From assembly GCA_030824295.1 (NCBI GenBank), contig JAVBYA010000485.1:1-6118 (forward strand): 6,118 nt of DNA, written 5' to 3'. The DNA is from Bacteroidota bacterium (GTDB taxonomy: Bacteria > Bacteroidota > Ignavibacteria > UBA10030 > UBA8401). The position numbers and the translations under genes are program-made. Shown piece by piece: positions 1-6,086 of this stretch (positions are counted from its first letter, which is position 1; every line of letters begins with the position of its first letter). The notes beneath the pieces are model-generated. The model saw nothing but the letters and a program-made list of their open reading frames with translations, was not told the origin of the DNA and searched no databases.

Positions 1-872
1 ATATACGTGACCCCTGCCTGCACACGGAGCGATTCGGCGGAATACATCGCCGGAAGCGGAATGACCTTCTCTATCACTGCCGCCAATGCGGAAGAGAACT
101 TCAGCAGAGCCGGCGGCAGGAACAGCGGACGGCGCTTTCCGGTGATGGCAGCAGCGAGGGTGAAGGCTTCCGTCAAGGTGCACTGTTCTCCGGCGATGAT
201 ATATTTCTCTCCGACGGTTCCTTTTTCCATCGCCAGGATGTGTGCTTCGGCAGTATCGTCCACATGCGCCCAGCTGAACGCAACATTCTGCGGAACGGCA
301 GGGAGTAATCCGCGAAGGAACAGGCGGATGGCATCGTCGGTCATGCTGGTGCCGTCCGGACCGTAGATGAGTCCCGGCATGACGATGACCAAGGGAAGTC
401 CCGCATCCATGAACTGCTGAGCCACGGTATGTGCGGCGGCTTTCGTCCGCTCGTACTCCGTGATGAATGTCCCGGTGAAATGGTATGATTCATCGGGAAC
501 GGTCCCATGGGTGTCCGAATTGATGCCGATCGTACTGGTGTAGACCCCTTTGGGTATCTGCAGTTCCTTCATCAGTTCGAGAACGTTGCGCGTTCCTTCC
601 ACATTGATGTTCCATGCCATCGACCGGTCCCGCGCGCCGACCTTATACCACGCGGCAACATGGAACACACCGTCGCATCCGCGCATCGGTCCGCGCATGC
701 TCTCCTTCTCGGTGATATCTCCCGTGACGACCGTGACGCCCATTGCTGTGAGTGCCGCAGCTTTCTGCGGTGAACGGACGAGTGCAACAACTTCGTGACC
801 GCGTTCGCGGAGAAGGCGGGCGAGTGCACCGCCGAGGAAACCGGTCGCGCCGGTCAGGAAATATTTCATCAT
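1..872 (-). CDS. Extended-SDR NAD(P)-dependent epimerase/dehydratase (dihydroflavonol-4-reductase-like), C-terminus cut by window edge
   Basis: A minus-strand reading frame is open from an ATG at 872 to the left edge, giving about 290 residues with no stop, so the C-terminus lies outside the window; relatives are usually about 330 residues, so roughly 40 are missing. The protein opens with the Rossmann loop GATGFLG (residues 8-14). Beta-strand 2 ends in ALVRS with Arg33 and no acidic residue, which suggests NADP(H) preference (inference). GDIT and VFHVAAWYKVGARD follow, then INVEGTRNVLELM, VYTSTIGINSDTHG with the catalytic Ser/Thr region, and the YERTK pair Tyr140/Lys144. MPGLIYGP and WAHVDDTAEAH are the later family landmarks. 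This is the cytosolic atypical/extended SDR group of sugar-nucleotide epimerases and dihydroflavonol reductases; the substrate cannot be told. A second in-frame ATG at 869 sits better relative to a weak GGGG ribosome-binding stretch (6 nt against 3 nt). It follows the tandem adenylate kinase gene after 116 bases and is probably a separate unit. Confidence 0.88.
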   Translation of the reverse strand, partial: MMKYFLTGATGFLGGALARLLRERGHEVVALVRSPQKAAALTAMGVTVVTGDITEKESMRGPMRGCDGVFHVAAWYKVGARDRSMAWNINVEGTRNVLELMKELQIPKGVYTSTIGINSDTHGTVPDESYHFTGTFITEYERTKAAAHTVAQQFMDAGLPLVIVMPGLIYGPDGTSMTDDAIRLFLRGLLPAVPQNVAFSWAHVDDTAEAHILAMEKGTVGEKYIIAGEQCTLTEAFTLAAAITGKRRPLFLPPALLKFSSALAAVIEKVIPLPAMYSAESLRVQAGVTY

Positions 873-964
873 GGACCCCGGGAATGGTGAGAAATGAACC
901 AAGGAAGGTACGGAAAATCGCCGACATGTGAAGAGGATACTGCCGGGTAAGAAGCAGTCTATAC

Positions 965-993
965 GAAAAGCGGGCGACTCAACTTGAGTCACC
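965..993 (-). terminator. Candidate intrinsic terminator at the end of the adenylate kinase gene
   Basis: The sequence GACTCAACTTGAGTC (976-990) is a perfect 7-bp inverted repeat around one central base. Read as minus-strand RNA, it extends to an 8-bp stem (986-993 pairing with 973-980, one G-U pair) with loop AAGUU. Three bases later comes a run of four U (966-969). The stem overlaps the adenylate kinase stop codon (989-991). The U-run is short, so termination may be partial. The position, just after the last codon and before a 100-base gap, fits an operon end. Confidence 0.45.
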
Positions 994-2158
994 GCATCCG
1001 TTTGAAACCGTGCTCCACTTCGGCAGCGAGCCGAGCAAAGACCTCATCGAACGTTCCCATCCCGTCGATCTTCGTCACGCCGTGCAGCTGATTGTATTTT
1101 GCAATGACCGGCACGGTCTTCTCCTCATGCTCCTTCAGCCGTGTGACGATCTTAGAGGTGCTGTTGTCGTACGGCATGCAGCGGTCCGTTTTGCTCCGCA
1201 GATCGAGACGGTGGATGAGTTCCAGCGGCGGCACTTCGATCTCGATGATCATGGAGATGGACGAACCGTGTTTCCGCAGCAAACCGTCCAGGATGTATGA
1301 CTGCACCAGCGTCCGGGGATATCCTTTGAAAATGAATCCTTTGGCATGTTTCGTCTCCGCCAGACGGCGTTCGAGCAGCTGTACAACGATCTCATCCGGC
1401 ACCAGCGAACCGTTCTCGTACAGTTCCAGCACCTTTTGTCCGACCGGCGTCCGCTGTTCGATCTCCTTTCCCAGCATCGCGCCGGTTGCGATGTATTCCA
1501 GTCCGAATTTCTCTGCCAGCGCTTTCCCCTGTGATCCTCGTCCGGAACCGGGATACCCGAACAGGACGATGTTCAGTAACTTCTTCTGCAATTCCGCTGC
1601 GATGACCTCGGCGATACGCTGCTGCACCGTTTCCACGCTCGCCGTGCCGTCGATGGTGCGGCAGATCCCCCGTTCCTCGTAGAATCTCAATACAGGTACG
1701 GTCTTCTCGCTGTACTCACGCAGTCGGTTGCGGATGACGGTCTCATTATCATCACTTCTGCCGGAGGTTGCACCCCGTTTCAGCAGACGCGCGACCGATT
1801 CGTCCTCCGGCACATTCAGACTGATGAGGCAGGAGAGGGAAGTGTTGAGCTTCAGCATCAATCCCTCCAGGATGTATGCCTGCACATATGTGCGCGGGAA
1901 TCCGTCGAAGAGGAATCCGTTGGAGTCGGGGTGTTCGATGATGGTCTTCTCGATGAGCTGGACGATGATCTCGTCCGGAACGAGCCCGCCGGAGGCGATG
2001 ATCCCCTGTGCTTCATGCCCCAGCGCGGTGCCGGCGGCGATCTCCTTCCGGAGCATATCGCCGGTGGAGATGTAGAACAGATCGTAGCGCTGGATGAGGA
2101 ATTCGGATTGCGTCCCTTTTCCGGCGCCGGGGGGACCGAAGAGTGCGATGTTGAGCAT
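989..2158 (-). CDS. adk: Tandem adenylate kinase: active-looking N-terminal domain fused to a degenerate second adenylate kinase domain
   Basis: The 389-residue protein is about twice the usual adenylate kinase length of 190-215 and consists of two homologous nucleoside monophosphate kinase domains. Domain 1 (residues 1-193) has the full set of motifs: P-loop GPPGAGKGTQ (8-17, Lys14), AMP-site STGDMLR (31-37), LVPDEI (59-64), DGFPRT (85-90) with Gln93, a short non-zinc LID GRSDDN (133-138) and the arginines 124, 128, 134 and 145. It should carry out ATP + AMP = 2 ADP in the cytosol. Domain 2 (194-389) keeps the fold signature, including LVPDEI, PRT, Q286 and EEKTVPV, but has Arg207 in place of the P-loop Lys, Lys278 for the DGFPRT Asp, ATGAMLG for STGDMLR and no LID Arg-x-Asp-Asp. 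It looks non-catalytic. A GGAGG seven bases before the ATG fixes the start. The gene lies 52 bases after the response regulator and may be co-transcribed with it. Whether this is the housekeeping adk or a paralogue cannot be told here. Confidence 0.93.
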   Translation of the reverse strand: MLNIALFGPPGAGKGTQSEFLIQRYDLFYISTGDMLRKEIAAGTALGHEAQGIIASGGLVPDEIIVQLIEKTIIEHPDSNGFLFDGFPRTYVQAYILEGLMLKLNTSLSCLISLNVPEDESVARLLKRGATSGRSDDNETVIRNRLREYSEKTVPVLRFYEERGICRTIDGTASVETVQQRIAEVIAAELQKKLLNIVLFGYPGSGRGSQGKALAEKFGLEYIATGAMLGKEIEQRTPVGQKVLELYENGSLVPDEIVVQLLERRLAETKHAKGFIFKGYPRTLVQSYILDGLLRKHGSSISMIIEIEVPPLELIHRLDLRSKTDRCMPYDNSTSKIVTRLKEHEEKTVPVIAKYNQLHGVTKIDGMGTFDEVFARLAAEVEHGFKRMR

Positions 2159-2165
2159 GGTGTTG

Positions 2166-2170
2166 CCTCC
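2166..2170 (-). promoter_or_regulatory. Shine-Dalgarno of the tandem adenylate kinase gene
   Basis: Minus-strand GGAGG with a 7-nt spacer to the ATG at 2158. It is a far better ribosome-binding site than those of the overlapping genes upstream, so this gene can be translated independently of the signalling genes. Confidence 0.75.
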
Positions 2171-2185
2171 ATGATGTGCGGTTAC

Positions 2186-2208
2186 GCCCGGCTGTACTGC
2201 GGCCGGAC
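2186..2208 (-). other. Stem-loop in the gap between response regulator and adenylate kinase genes
   Basis: In minus-strand RNA, GUCCGGC (2208-2202) can pair with GCCGGGC (2192-2186), a 7-bp GC-rich stem with one U-G pair and a 9-nt loop. It starts right after the response regulator stop codon and ends 27 bases before the next start codon. No U-run follows, so it is not a standard terminator. It could tune read-through or mRNA stability, or be chance in GC-rich DNA. Confidence 0.25.
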
Positions 2209-2210
2209 GT

Positions 2211-3569
2211 TCACTTGAGATCGGGGAAGAGCCGGGAGAGTTTACTGGTCAGCGTCGTGCGCGGGATGTTCAGCAGCTTCGCCGCATCGGTGATACTGCT
2301 GCCCGTCTGTGCGAGCGCCCATTCCAGGATGATCTTCTCCTTGCTCTGGATATATTCTTCAAAGGAAGAGTACCGGGAGAGATCCTCGGGACCTGCGCCG
2401 CGATCCTCCGCGCGGCGGTCCAGATCGATCACGGTGGCATCGATCTGTCCGCTGAACGAGAGTGCGATCATGCGCTCCACGATGTTCTCCAACTCGCGTA
2501 CATTGCCGGGCCAATGGTATGCCTGCAGTTTCTGATAGATGGCGCCGGTAAGGAGCATGATCTTATCGTCCGCACGGTGCTTGCGGAAGAAGTGCTCCAC
2601 GAGCAGGGGGATATCCTCCTTCCGTTCGCGCAGCGGCGGGAGTTTGAGCGGGATGATGTTCAGCCGGTAGTAGAGGTCCTCGCGGAATGACTTGTCCGCC
2701 ACTTTCGCGCGAAGATCGAGTTTGGTGGCGCAGATGATCCGGACGTCGATCGGGATGTTCTGCGAACCGCCGATATGCGTCAGTTCGCGTTCCTGGATCA
2801 CCCGGAGGAGTTTCACCTGAACGGTGAGCGGAAAATCGTCGATGTCGTCGATGAAGAGGGTGCCGTTGTTGGCCCGTTCGAAATATCCGATATGCTGTTT
2901 GATGGCGCCGGTGAACGAACCTTTCTCATGTCCGAACAGCTCGCTCTCCAGGATGCTTTCGGGTATACTGGAGACACTGACGGTGACGAACGGCTGTGCG
3001 CGGCGAGCACTGGCGGTATGCAGTGCGCGCGCCACCAGTTCCTTGCCGGTGCCGCTCTCCCCTTCGATCAGGACGGTGGAATCGTTGTGCGCGATCTGGC
3101 GGATGGTCTGCAGCACGCGCGCCATGGCGGGGGAGGTGCCGATGATGCTCTTGTCCTCCAGTGTCTGCAGGCGCGACTTCAGTTCCTCGTTCTCGGACAT
3201 CACCGATTGGAGCTGATCGATGTTCCGGAGGATGGCGATGAGTTTTTCCGGTGAGAACGGTTTGGTCAGATAATCATATGCGCCGAGCTTCAGGGAGCGG
3301 ACCGCCGTATCCACGCTGGCATACGCAGTGATGAGGATGACCTTGCATTCCGGTGCGCTCTCGCGGATGGCCGTGAGGATATCGATGCCGTTCATCTTCG
3401 GCAGGCGGAGGTCCGTGATGACAATAGCGGGAAGTTCCGTGCGGAAGATCCGCATCCCTTCGTCGCCGTCCTCGGCGGTGTGGACCTCGTACCCTTCCAG
3501 CGTGAGAATATCGCTGAGGAGGGTCCGGGTGATCTTTTCATCCTCAATGATGAGCAGTTTCTTCTTCAT
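2211..3569 (-). CDS. NtrC-family sigma-54-dependent response regulator (receiver - AAA+ - Fis-type HTH)
   Basis: The 452-residue protein starts at the ATG at 3569. A longer frame from 3626 adds 19 residues unlike any receiver start and would deepen the overlap with the kinase gene. The receiver domain (about 1-120) has acidic pair Glu9/Asp10, phospho-acceptor Asp53, Thr81 and Lys103 in KPF. A short linker helix leads to the sigma-54 activator AAA+ domain (about 142-370): Walker A GESGTGKE (170-177), ELFGHEKGSFTGA (210-222), Walker B region GTLFIDDIDDFP (236-247), arginine fingers Arg296/Arg302 and sensor II in WPGNVREL (353-360). The C-terminus (about 411-452) is a Fis-like helix-turn-helix. 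It should bind DNA upstream of sigma-54 promoters and open them when phosphorylated by the kinase encoded just upstream; the 26-nt overlap and lack of a clear Shine-Dalgarno imply translational coupling. Oddities: the loop is GSFTGA rather than GAFTGA, Walker B has Asp242 where Glu is expected, the switch Asn is Ser198, and sensor I has Lys283. The target promoters are unknown. Confidence 0.95.
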   Translation of the reverse strand: MKKKLLIIEDEKITRTLLSDILTLEGYEVHTAEDGDEGMRIFRTELPAIVITDLRLPKMNGIDILTAIRESAPECKVILITAYASVDTAVRSLKLGAYDYLTKPFSPEKLIAILRNIDQLQSVMSENEELKSRLQTLEDKSIIGTSPAMARVLQTIRQIAHNDSTVLIEGESGTGKELVARALHTASARRAQPFVTVSVSSIPESILESELFGHEKGSFTGAIKQHIGYFERANNGTLFIDDIDDFPLTVQVKLLRVIQERELTHIGGSQNIPIDVRIICATKLDLRAKVADKSFREDLYYRLNIIPLKLPPLRERKEDIPLLVEHFFRKHRADDKIMLLTGAIYQKLQAYHWPGNVRELENIVERMIALSFSGQIDATVIDLDRRAEDRGAGPEDLSRYSSFEEYIQSKEKIILEWALAQTGSSITDAAKLLNIPRTTLTSKLSRLFPDLK

Positions 3570-5034
3570 GGTCGGCCGGGAGGTGGATCGTGAATGTGGT
3601 AGCGGTGTTCGGCGTGCTGCGGACATCGATCCGGCCGCCGTGTGATTCGATGATACCCATGCAGACGGAGAGTCCCAGTCCGGTGCCGGTTCCGACCGCC
3701 TTCGTGGTGAAGAACGGATCGAAGATCTTCTTCTGGTCCGTCGGGGAGATCCCTTCGCCGTTGTCGGTGATGGACATGAAGACCATGCCGTTCGGCTGCT
3801 GACCGGTGGTGAAGGTGATCACGCCGTTGCGGGTGATGGCGTCGTAACTGTTCAGAAGCAGGTTCATCACCACCTCCTGGAACAGATGGTCGTCGATGCG
3901 GACAGGTGCTAGACCTTCCTGCAGTTCCAGCCGGACCTCGATCTGTTTCTCCTTCAGCCGTAGTTCGAACAGGGAGGTCACTTTCCGGATGGCATCGTTC
4001 ACGGCAATGAGCTGTTCCGAGACCGGCTGCTGCCGGGCGAAACCGAGCAGTTTCTTCACCACCACTTCGATGCTCTCGATCCCTTCGTTGATGAGTTCCA
4101 GATACTCCAGCGACTTCATGGTATCGGCCGGGTTCCGTTTGATGGCGTAGAGGCAGGATTTGATGCCGTTGAGCGGATTGTTCACCTGATGGGCCACGCC
4201 GGAAGCAAGCCGGCCGATGGATGCGAGCTTCTCCGCATGATAGATCTGTTGCTGCGCCTGTTCCAGCGCCCGCTTGGAATTATCCAGCCGTTCCTGCAGG
4301 AGGATGAAATGCCGGTAGAAGTATCCGATCTCATCCTGCTGGCGCGGTGCATCGATGACGGCATCCGACGAGAAATCGATGGAGTCGATCGCGCGGACCA
4401 GCCGCTCGATGGAGGCGGTCATGCGGTTGATGGACACGTAGAGGATCAGCAGCACGATGGAGGTGACGGTGATGGTGGAGGAGAGGAGCAGGAAGAAGAC
4501 GCTGCTGATCTCGTCCCGGACCGGCTGCGCATTGAAGCCGATGCGGGCATTCCCCCAGTACGTGCGGGAGAAGAAGAGGGGCTGGGTCACTTCAACGGTC
4601 CATCCGCAGACCGGATTCTCGTAGATGACGGTCTCCTGGACACCGCGTGATACTTGACGGTGGTCGAACAGCAGCGGGGAGGTGTTCCCGGGTTCACCGG
4701 GGATGCGGATGATCGGCATGCCGGTGCGGTCGAGGATCTCCACATAGGTCACGTTCCCCATCCGCTGGATGAAGTTCTCCACGTATGTTTCCAGGATGAA
4801 CTCCTTCCGGTACTCGGAGGTCTGTTCGAAGATCATTGCATCGAGCACCGTAACGGCGAAGGTCTTCGAGACCGCCGCGGCATTGTCCGCCTCTTTCTGG
4901 ATGATGATCTCGCGCCATTTGAAGAGGAGGATGAACGAGATGACGAGCATCAGCAGGACCACCACCGTGCCGGTAAGGAGCAGGATGCGGGTGCGGAGAC
5001 TGGAGCGGACATTCTGAAGCGGCAGCGGCGTCAT
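3544..5034 (-). CDS. Membrane sensor histidine kinase (NtrB-like HisKA/HATPase) partnered with a PhnD-like binding protein
   Basis: The 496-residue inner-membrane kinase has transmembrane segment 1 at about 17-38, a periplasmic domain at about 40-176, transmembrane segment 2 at about 177-200, a HAMP-like linker (about 200-252, with DEIG at 234-237) and a short coiled coil. The periplasmic part contains VTYVEILDRTGMPIIRI, which resembles a Cache/PDC-type sensor fold (tentative). The dimerisation domain has GVAHQVNNPLNGI with phospho-acceptor His282. The ATPase domain shows the N box with Asn391/Asn395, G1 DNGEGI (424-429), F box FDPFFTTK (438-445) and G2 GTGLGL (450-455). It should autophosphorylate and pass phosphate to Asp53 of the next gene's product. 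The residue after the phospho-His is Gln rather than the common Glu/Asp. The start codon overlaps the stop of the binding-protein gene as ATGA, and the end overlaps the regulator gene by 26 nt, so the three are one translationally coupled set. The signal is unknown. Confidence 0.95.
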   Translation of the reverse strand: MTPLPLQNVRSSLRTRILLLTGTVVVLLMLVISFILLFKWREIIIQKEADNAAAVSKTFAVTVLDAMIFEQTSEYRKEFILETYVENFIQRMGNVTYVEILDRTGMPIIRIPGEPGNTSPLLFDHRQVSRGVQETVIYENPVCGWTVEVTQPLFFSRTYWGNARIGFNAQPVRDEISSVFFLLLSSTITVTSIVLLILYVSINRMTASIERLVRAIDSIDFSSDAVIDAPRQQDEIGYFYRHFILLQERLDNSKRALEQAQQQIYHAEKLASIGRLASGVAHQVNNPLNGIKSCLYAIKRNPADTMKSLEYLELINEGIESIEVVVKKLLGFARQQPVSEQLIAVNDAIRKVTSLFELRLKEKQIEVRLELQEGLAPVRIDDHLFQEVVMNLLLNSYDAITRNGVITFTTGQQPNGMVFMSITDNGEGISPTDQKKIFDPFFTTKAVGTGTGLGLSVCMGIIESHGGRIDVRSTPNTATTFTIHLPADHEEETAHH

Positions 5035-5942
5035 CGTCGGATGGCCCTCACCGCATCGTAATCGGCATCCGATGCTTTGACGAACCCGTAGATGAACTCA
5101 TTGTCCCACCCTTTCGTCACATCGTCCGGTCCGGAATCCAATCGTTTCACACTGAGCAATGCTTCGGTGATGGCTTCCACCACCGGCCGCGAATGGTCCT
5201 GTGCGACCACGATCGGAGAACTGGGGAACGGATCGGAGTACATCAGCACGCGGACGTTCCGGTTCCGTATCCGTTCAATGAGATGTTCGCGTGTGACGCC
5301 CGCATCGAACGCACCCCGCATCACATTGTCGATCACCGTCTGATGATGCGCGAAGTTCTCCGCCGCACCGAGGTCCTGCGTCTGCAGTCCATGGTTCTTC
5401 AGCACGGAGTGCAGCAGCCAGTTGGCCGAGTATGATTCCTCGGACGGGAGTGCGATCCGTTTTCCGCGCAGGTCGTTCACGCTGTAGACGGAGTTCGTTC
5501 CTGCGGTGAAGAGGACGGAGCGGGAGAACGGTTCGTGATTGCTGTTCAATGGTTTCAGAATGGGGATCACGCCGTGTTCTTCGTGTGCCTTAATATAGAC
5601 GTACGATCCGAGGAAGGCCGCCGCCGCCTGCTTGGTGATGAGCATCCGGACCGCTTCGTTGTAATCCGTGCAGAGCTTCAGTTTGAACCGGTACGGCGTG
5701 CGGCTCGTCATGTAATCCAGCAGCGGCTGATATCCCCGGTAGATGATATTCGGGGGATACCGGGAAATGACACTGATATAGATGACCTCTTTTCCATCTC
5801 CGGTGCTGTCCGACGGCACGATGATCTCCGTCCGGTGCACGACACCATCCACACTGACGGAATACTGATAGAAATAGTATGTGAACACGGAAGAAAGAAC
5901 GAACAGGATCACCCCTCCGACCATCAATCTTTTTTTCGTCAT
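5031..5942 (-). CDS. Membrane-anchored PhnD-like periplasmic substrate-binding protein, probable ligand sensor of the kinase
   Basis: The protein is about 303 residues. An N-terminal lysine/arginine patch and one hydrophobic helix (about 7-26) are followed by no lipobox Cys and no clear AxA cleavage site, so it is likely a signal anchor that leaves the protein tethered in the periplasm. After a variable linker, about 53-300 matches the PhnD-like phosphate/phosphonate-type binding fold: YQPLLDYM, AAAAFLGSYVYIKA, VNDLRGKRIALPSEESYSA (about 156-174) and HHQTVIDNVMRGAFDAGV. No permease or ABC ATPase adjoins it; instead its stop overlaps the kinase start (ATGA), which argues for signalling rather than uptake. 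Known parallels are HptA with the kinase HptS and the PhnD-like sensor part of TtrS. The ligand cannot be read from sequence. Two ATGs are adjacent: the one at 5942 lies 6 nt from AGGAG, the one at 5945 only 3 nt, so I prefer 5942. Confidence 0.9.
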   Translation of the reverse strand: MTKKRLMVGGVILFVLSSVFTYYFYQYSVSVDGVVHRTEIIVPSDSTGDGKEVIYISVISRYPPNIIYRGYQPLLDYMTSRTPYRFKLKLCTDYNEAVRMLITKQAAAAFLGSYVYIKAHEEHGVIPILKPLNSNHEPFSRSVLFTAGTNSVYSVNDLRGKRIALPSEESYSANWLLHSVLKNHGLQTQDLGAAENFAHHQTVIDNVMRGAFDAGVTREHLIERIRNRNVRVLMYSDPFPSSPIVVAQDHSRPVVEAITEALLSVKRLDSGPDDVTKGWDNEFIYGFVKASDADYDAVRAIRR

Positions 5943-5948
5943 CATATT

Positions 5949-5953
5949 CTCCT
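5949..5953 (-). promoter_or_regulatory. Shine-Dalgarno of the binding-protein gene
   Basis: Minus-strand AGGAG lies 3 nt before the ATG at 5945 and 6 nt before the ATG at 5942. The spacing favours initiation at 5942. Confidence 0.7.
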
Positions 5954-5973
5954 GTTGGTCCGCTTTCCCCTGT

Positions 5974-6002
5974 ATTATATAAAAACCGTTCCAGATTTAT
6001 TC
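5974..6002 (-). promoter_or_regulatory. Candidate promoter of the three-component operon (consensus -10, weak -35)
   Basis: Minus-strand TATAAT (5979-5974) is a perfect housekeeping -10 box, 28 bases before the ATG at 5945. At 17-bp spacing the -35 position reads GAATAA (6002-5997), a poor match to TTGACA, so the promoter may be weak or activator-dependent. Transcription would start near 5967, giving a leader of about 20-25 nt that includes the AGGAG. A sigma-54 reading of the same region (TGGAACGG at 5993-5986) has the -24 GG, but the -12 position is AT instead of GC. Confidence 0.5.
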
Positions 6003-6053
6003 TTCAGTTTTTCACGAAATTCGGCGATTCAATTCCTCCCAATGAGAAACGAC

Positions 6054-6086
6054 GACGATAAATCGTCATTATGGCGATTTATCGTC
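6054..6086. repeat. Perfect 12-bp inverted repeat made of two adjacent GACGAT-N2-ATCGTC dyads; candidate operator or upstream activating site
   Basis: GACGATAAATCG (6054-6065) and CGATTTATCGTC (6075-6086) are exact reverse complements with a 9-bp spacer, which itself pairs partly (CAT/ATG). Each half is also a dyad: GACGAT-AA-ATCGTC at 6054-6067 is perfect, and GGCGAT-TT-ATCGTC at 6073-6086 has one mismatch. Their centres are 19 bp apart, near two helical turns. The element sits about 90-110 bp upstream of the likely transcription start of the signalling operon, the usual distance for dimeric sigma-54 activators. No T-run adjoins it on either strand, so a terminator role is unlikely. The bound protein is inferred, not shown. 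Confidence 0.6.

Noticed and set aside
1092..1682. Long plus-strand open frame (196 codons) opposite the adenylate kinase gene
   Set aside because: It lies fully antisense to a gene with clear protein motifs, its translation is Ser/Arg-rich with no recognisable domain, and such mirror frames are expected in GC-rich coding DNA.
2775..3254. Plus-strand open frame of 159 codons opposite the response regulator
   Set aside because: It is antisense to the conserved AAA+ domain; its Asp/Gly/Leu-rich translation is a by-product of the opposite-strand codons.
3570..3626. Upstream start at 3626 for the response regulator
   Set aside because: It adds 19 basic, Ser/Thr-rich residues before a standard receiver start (MKKKLLIIEDE) and would lengthen the overlap with the kinase gene to over 80 nt.
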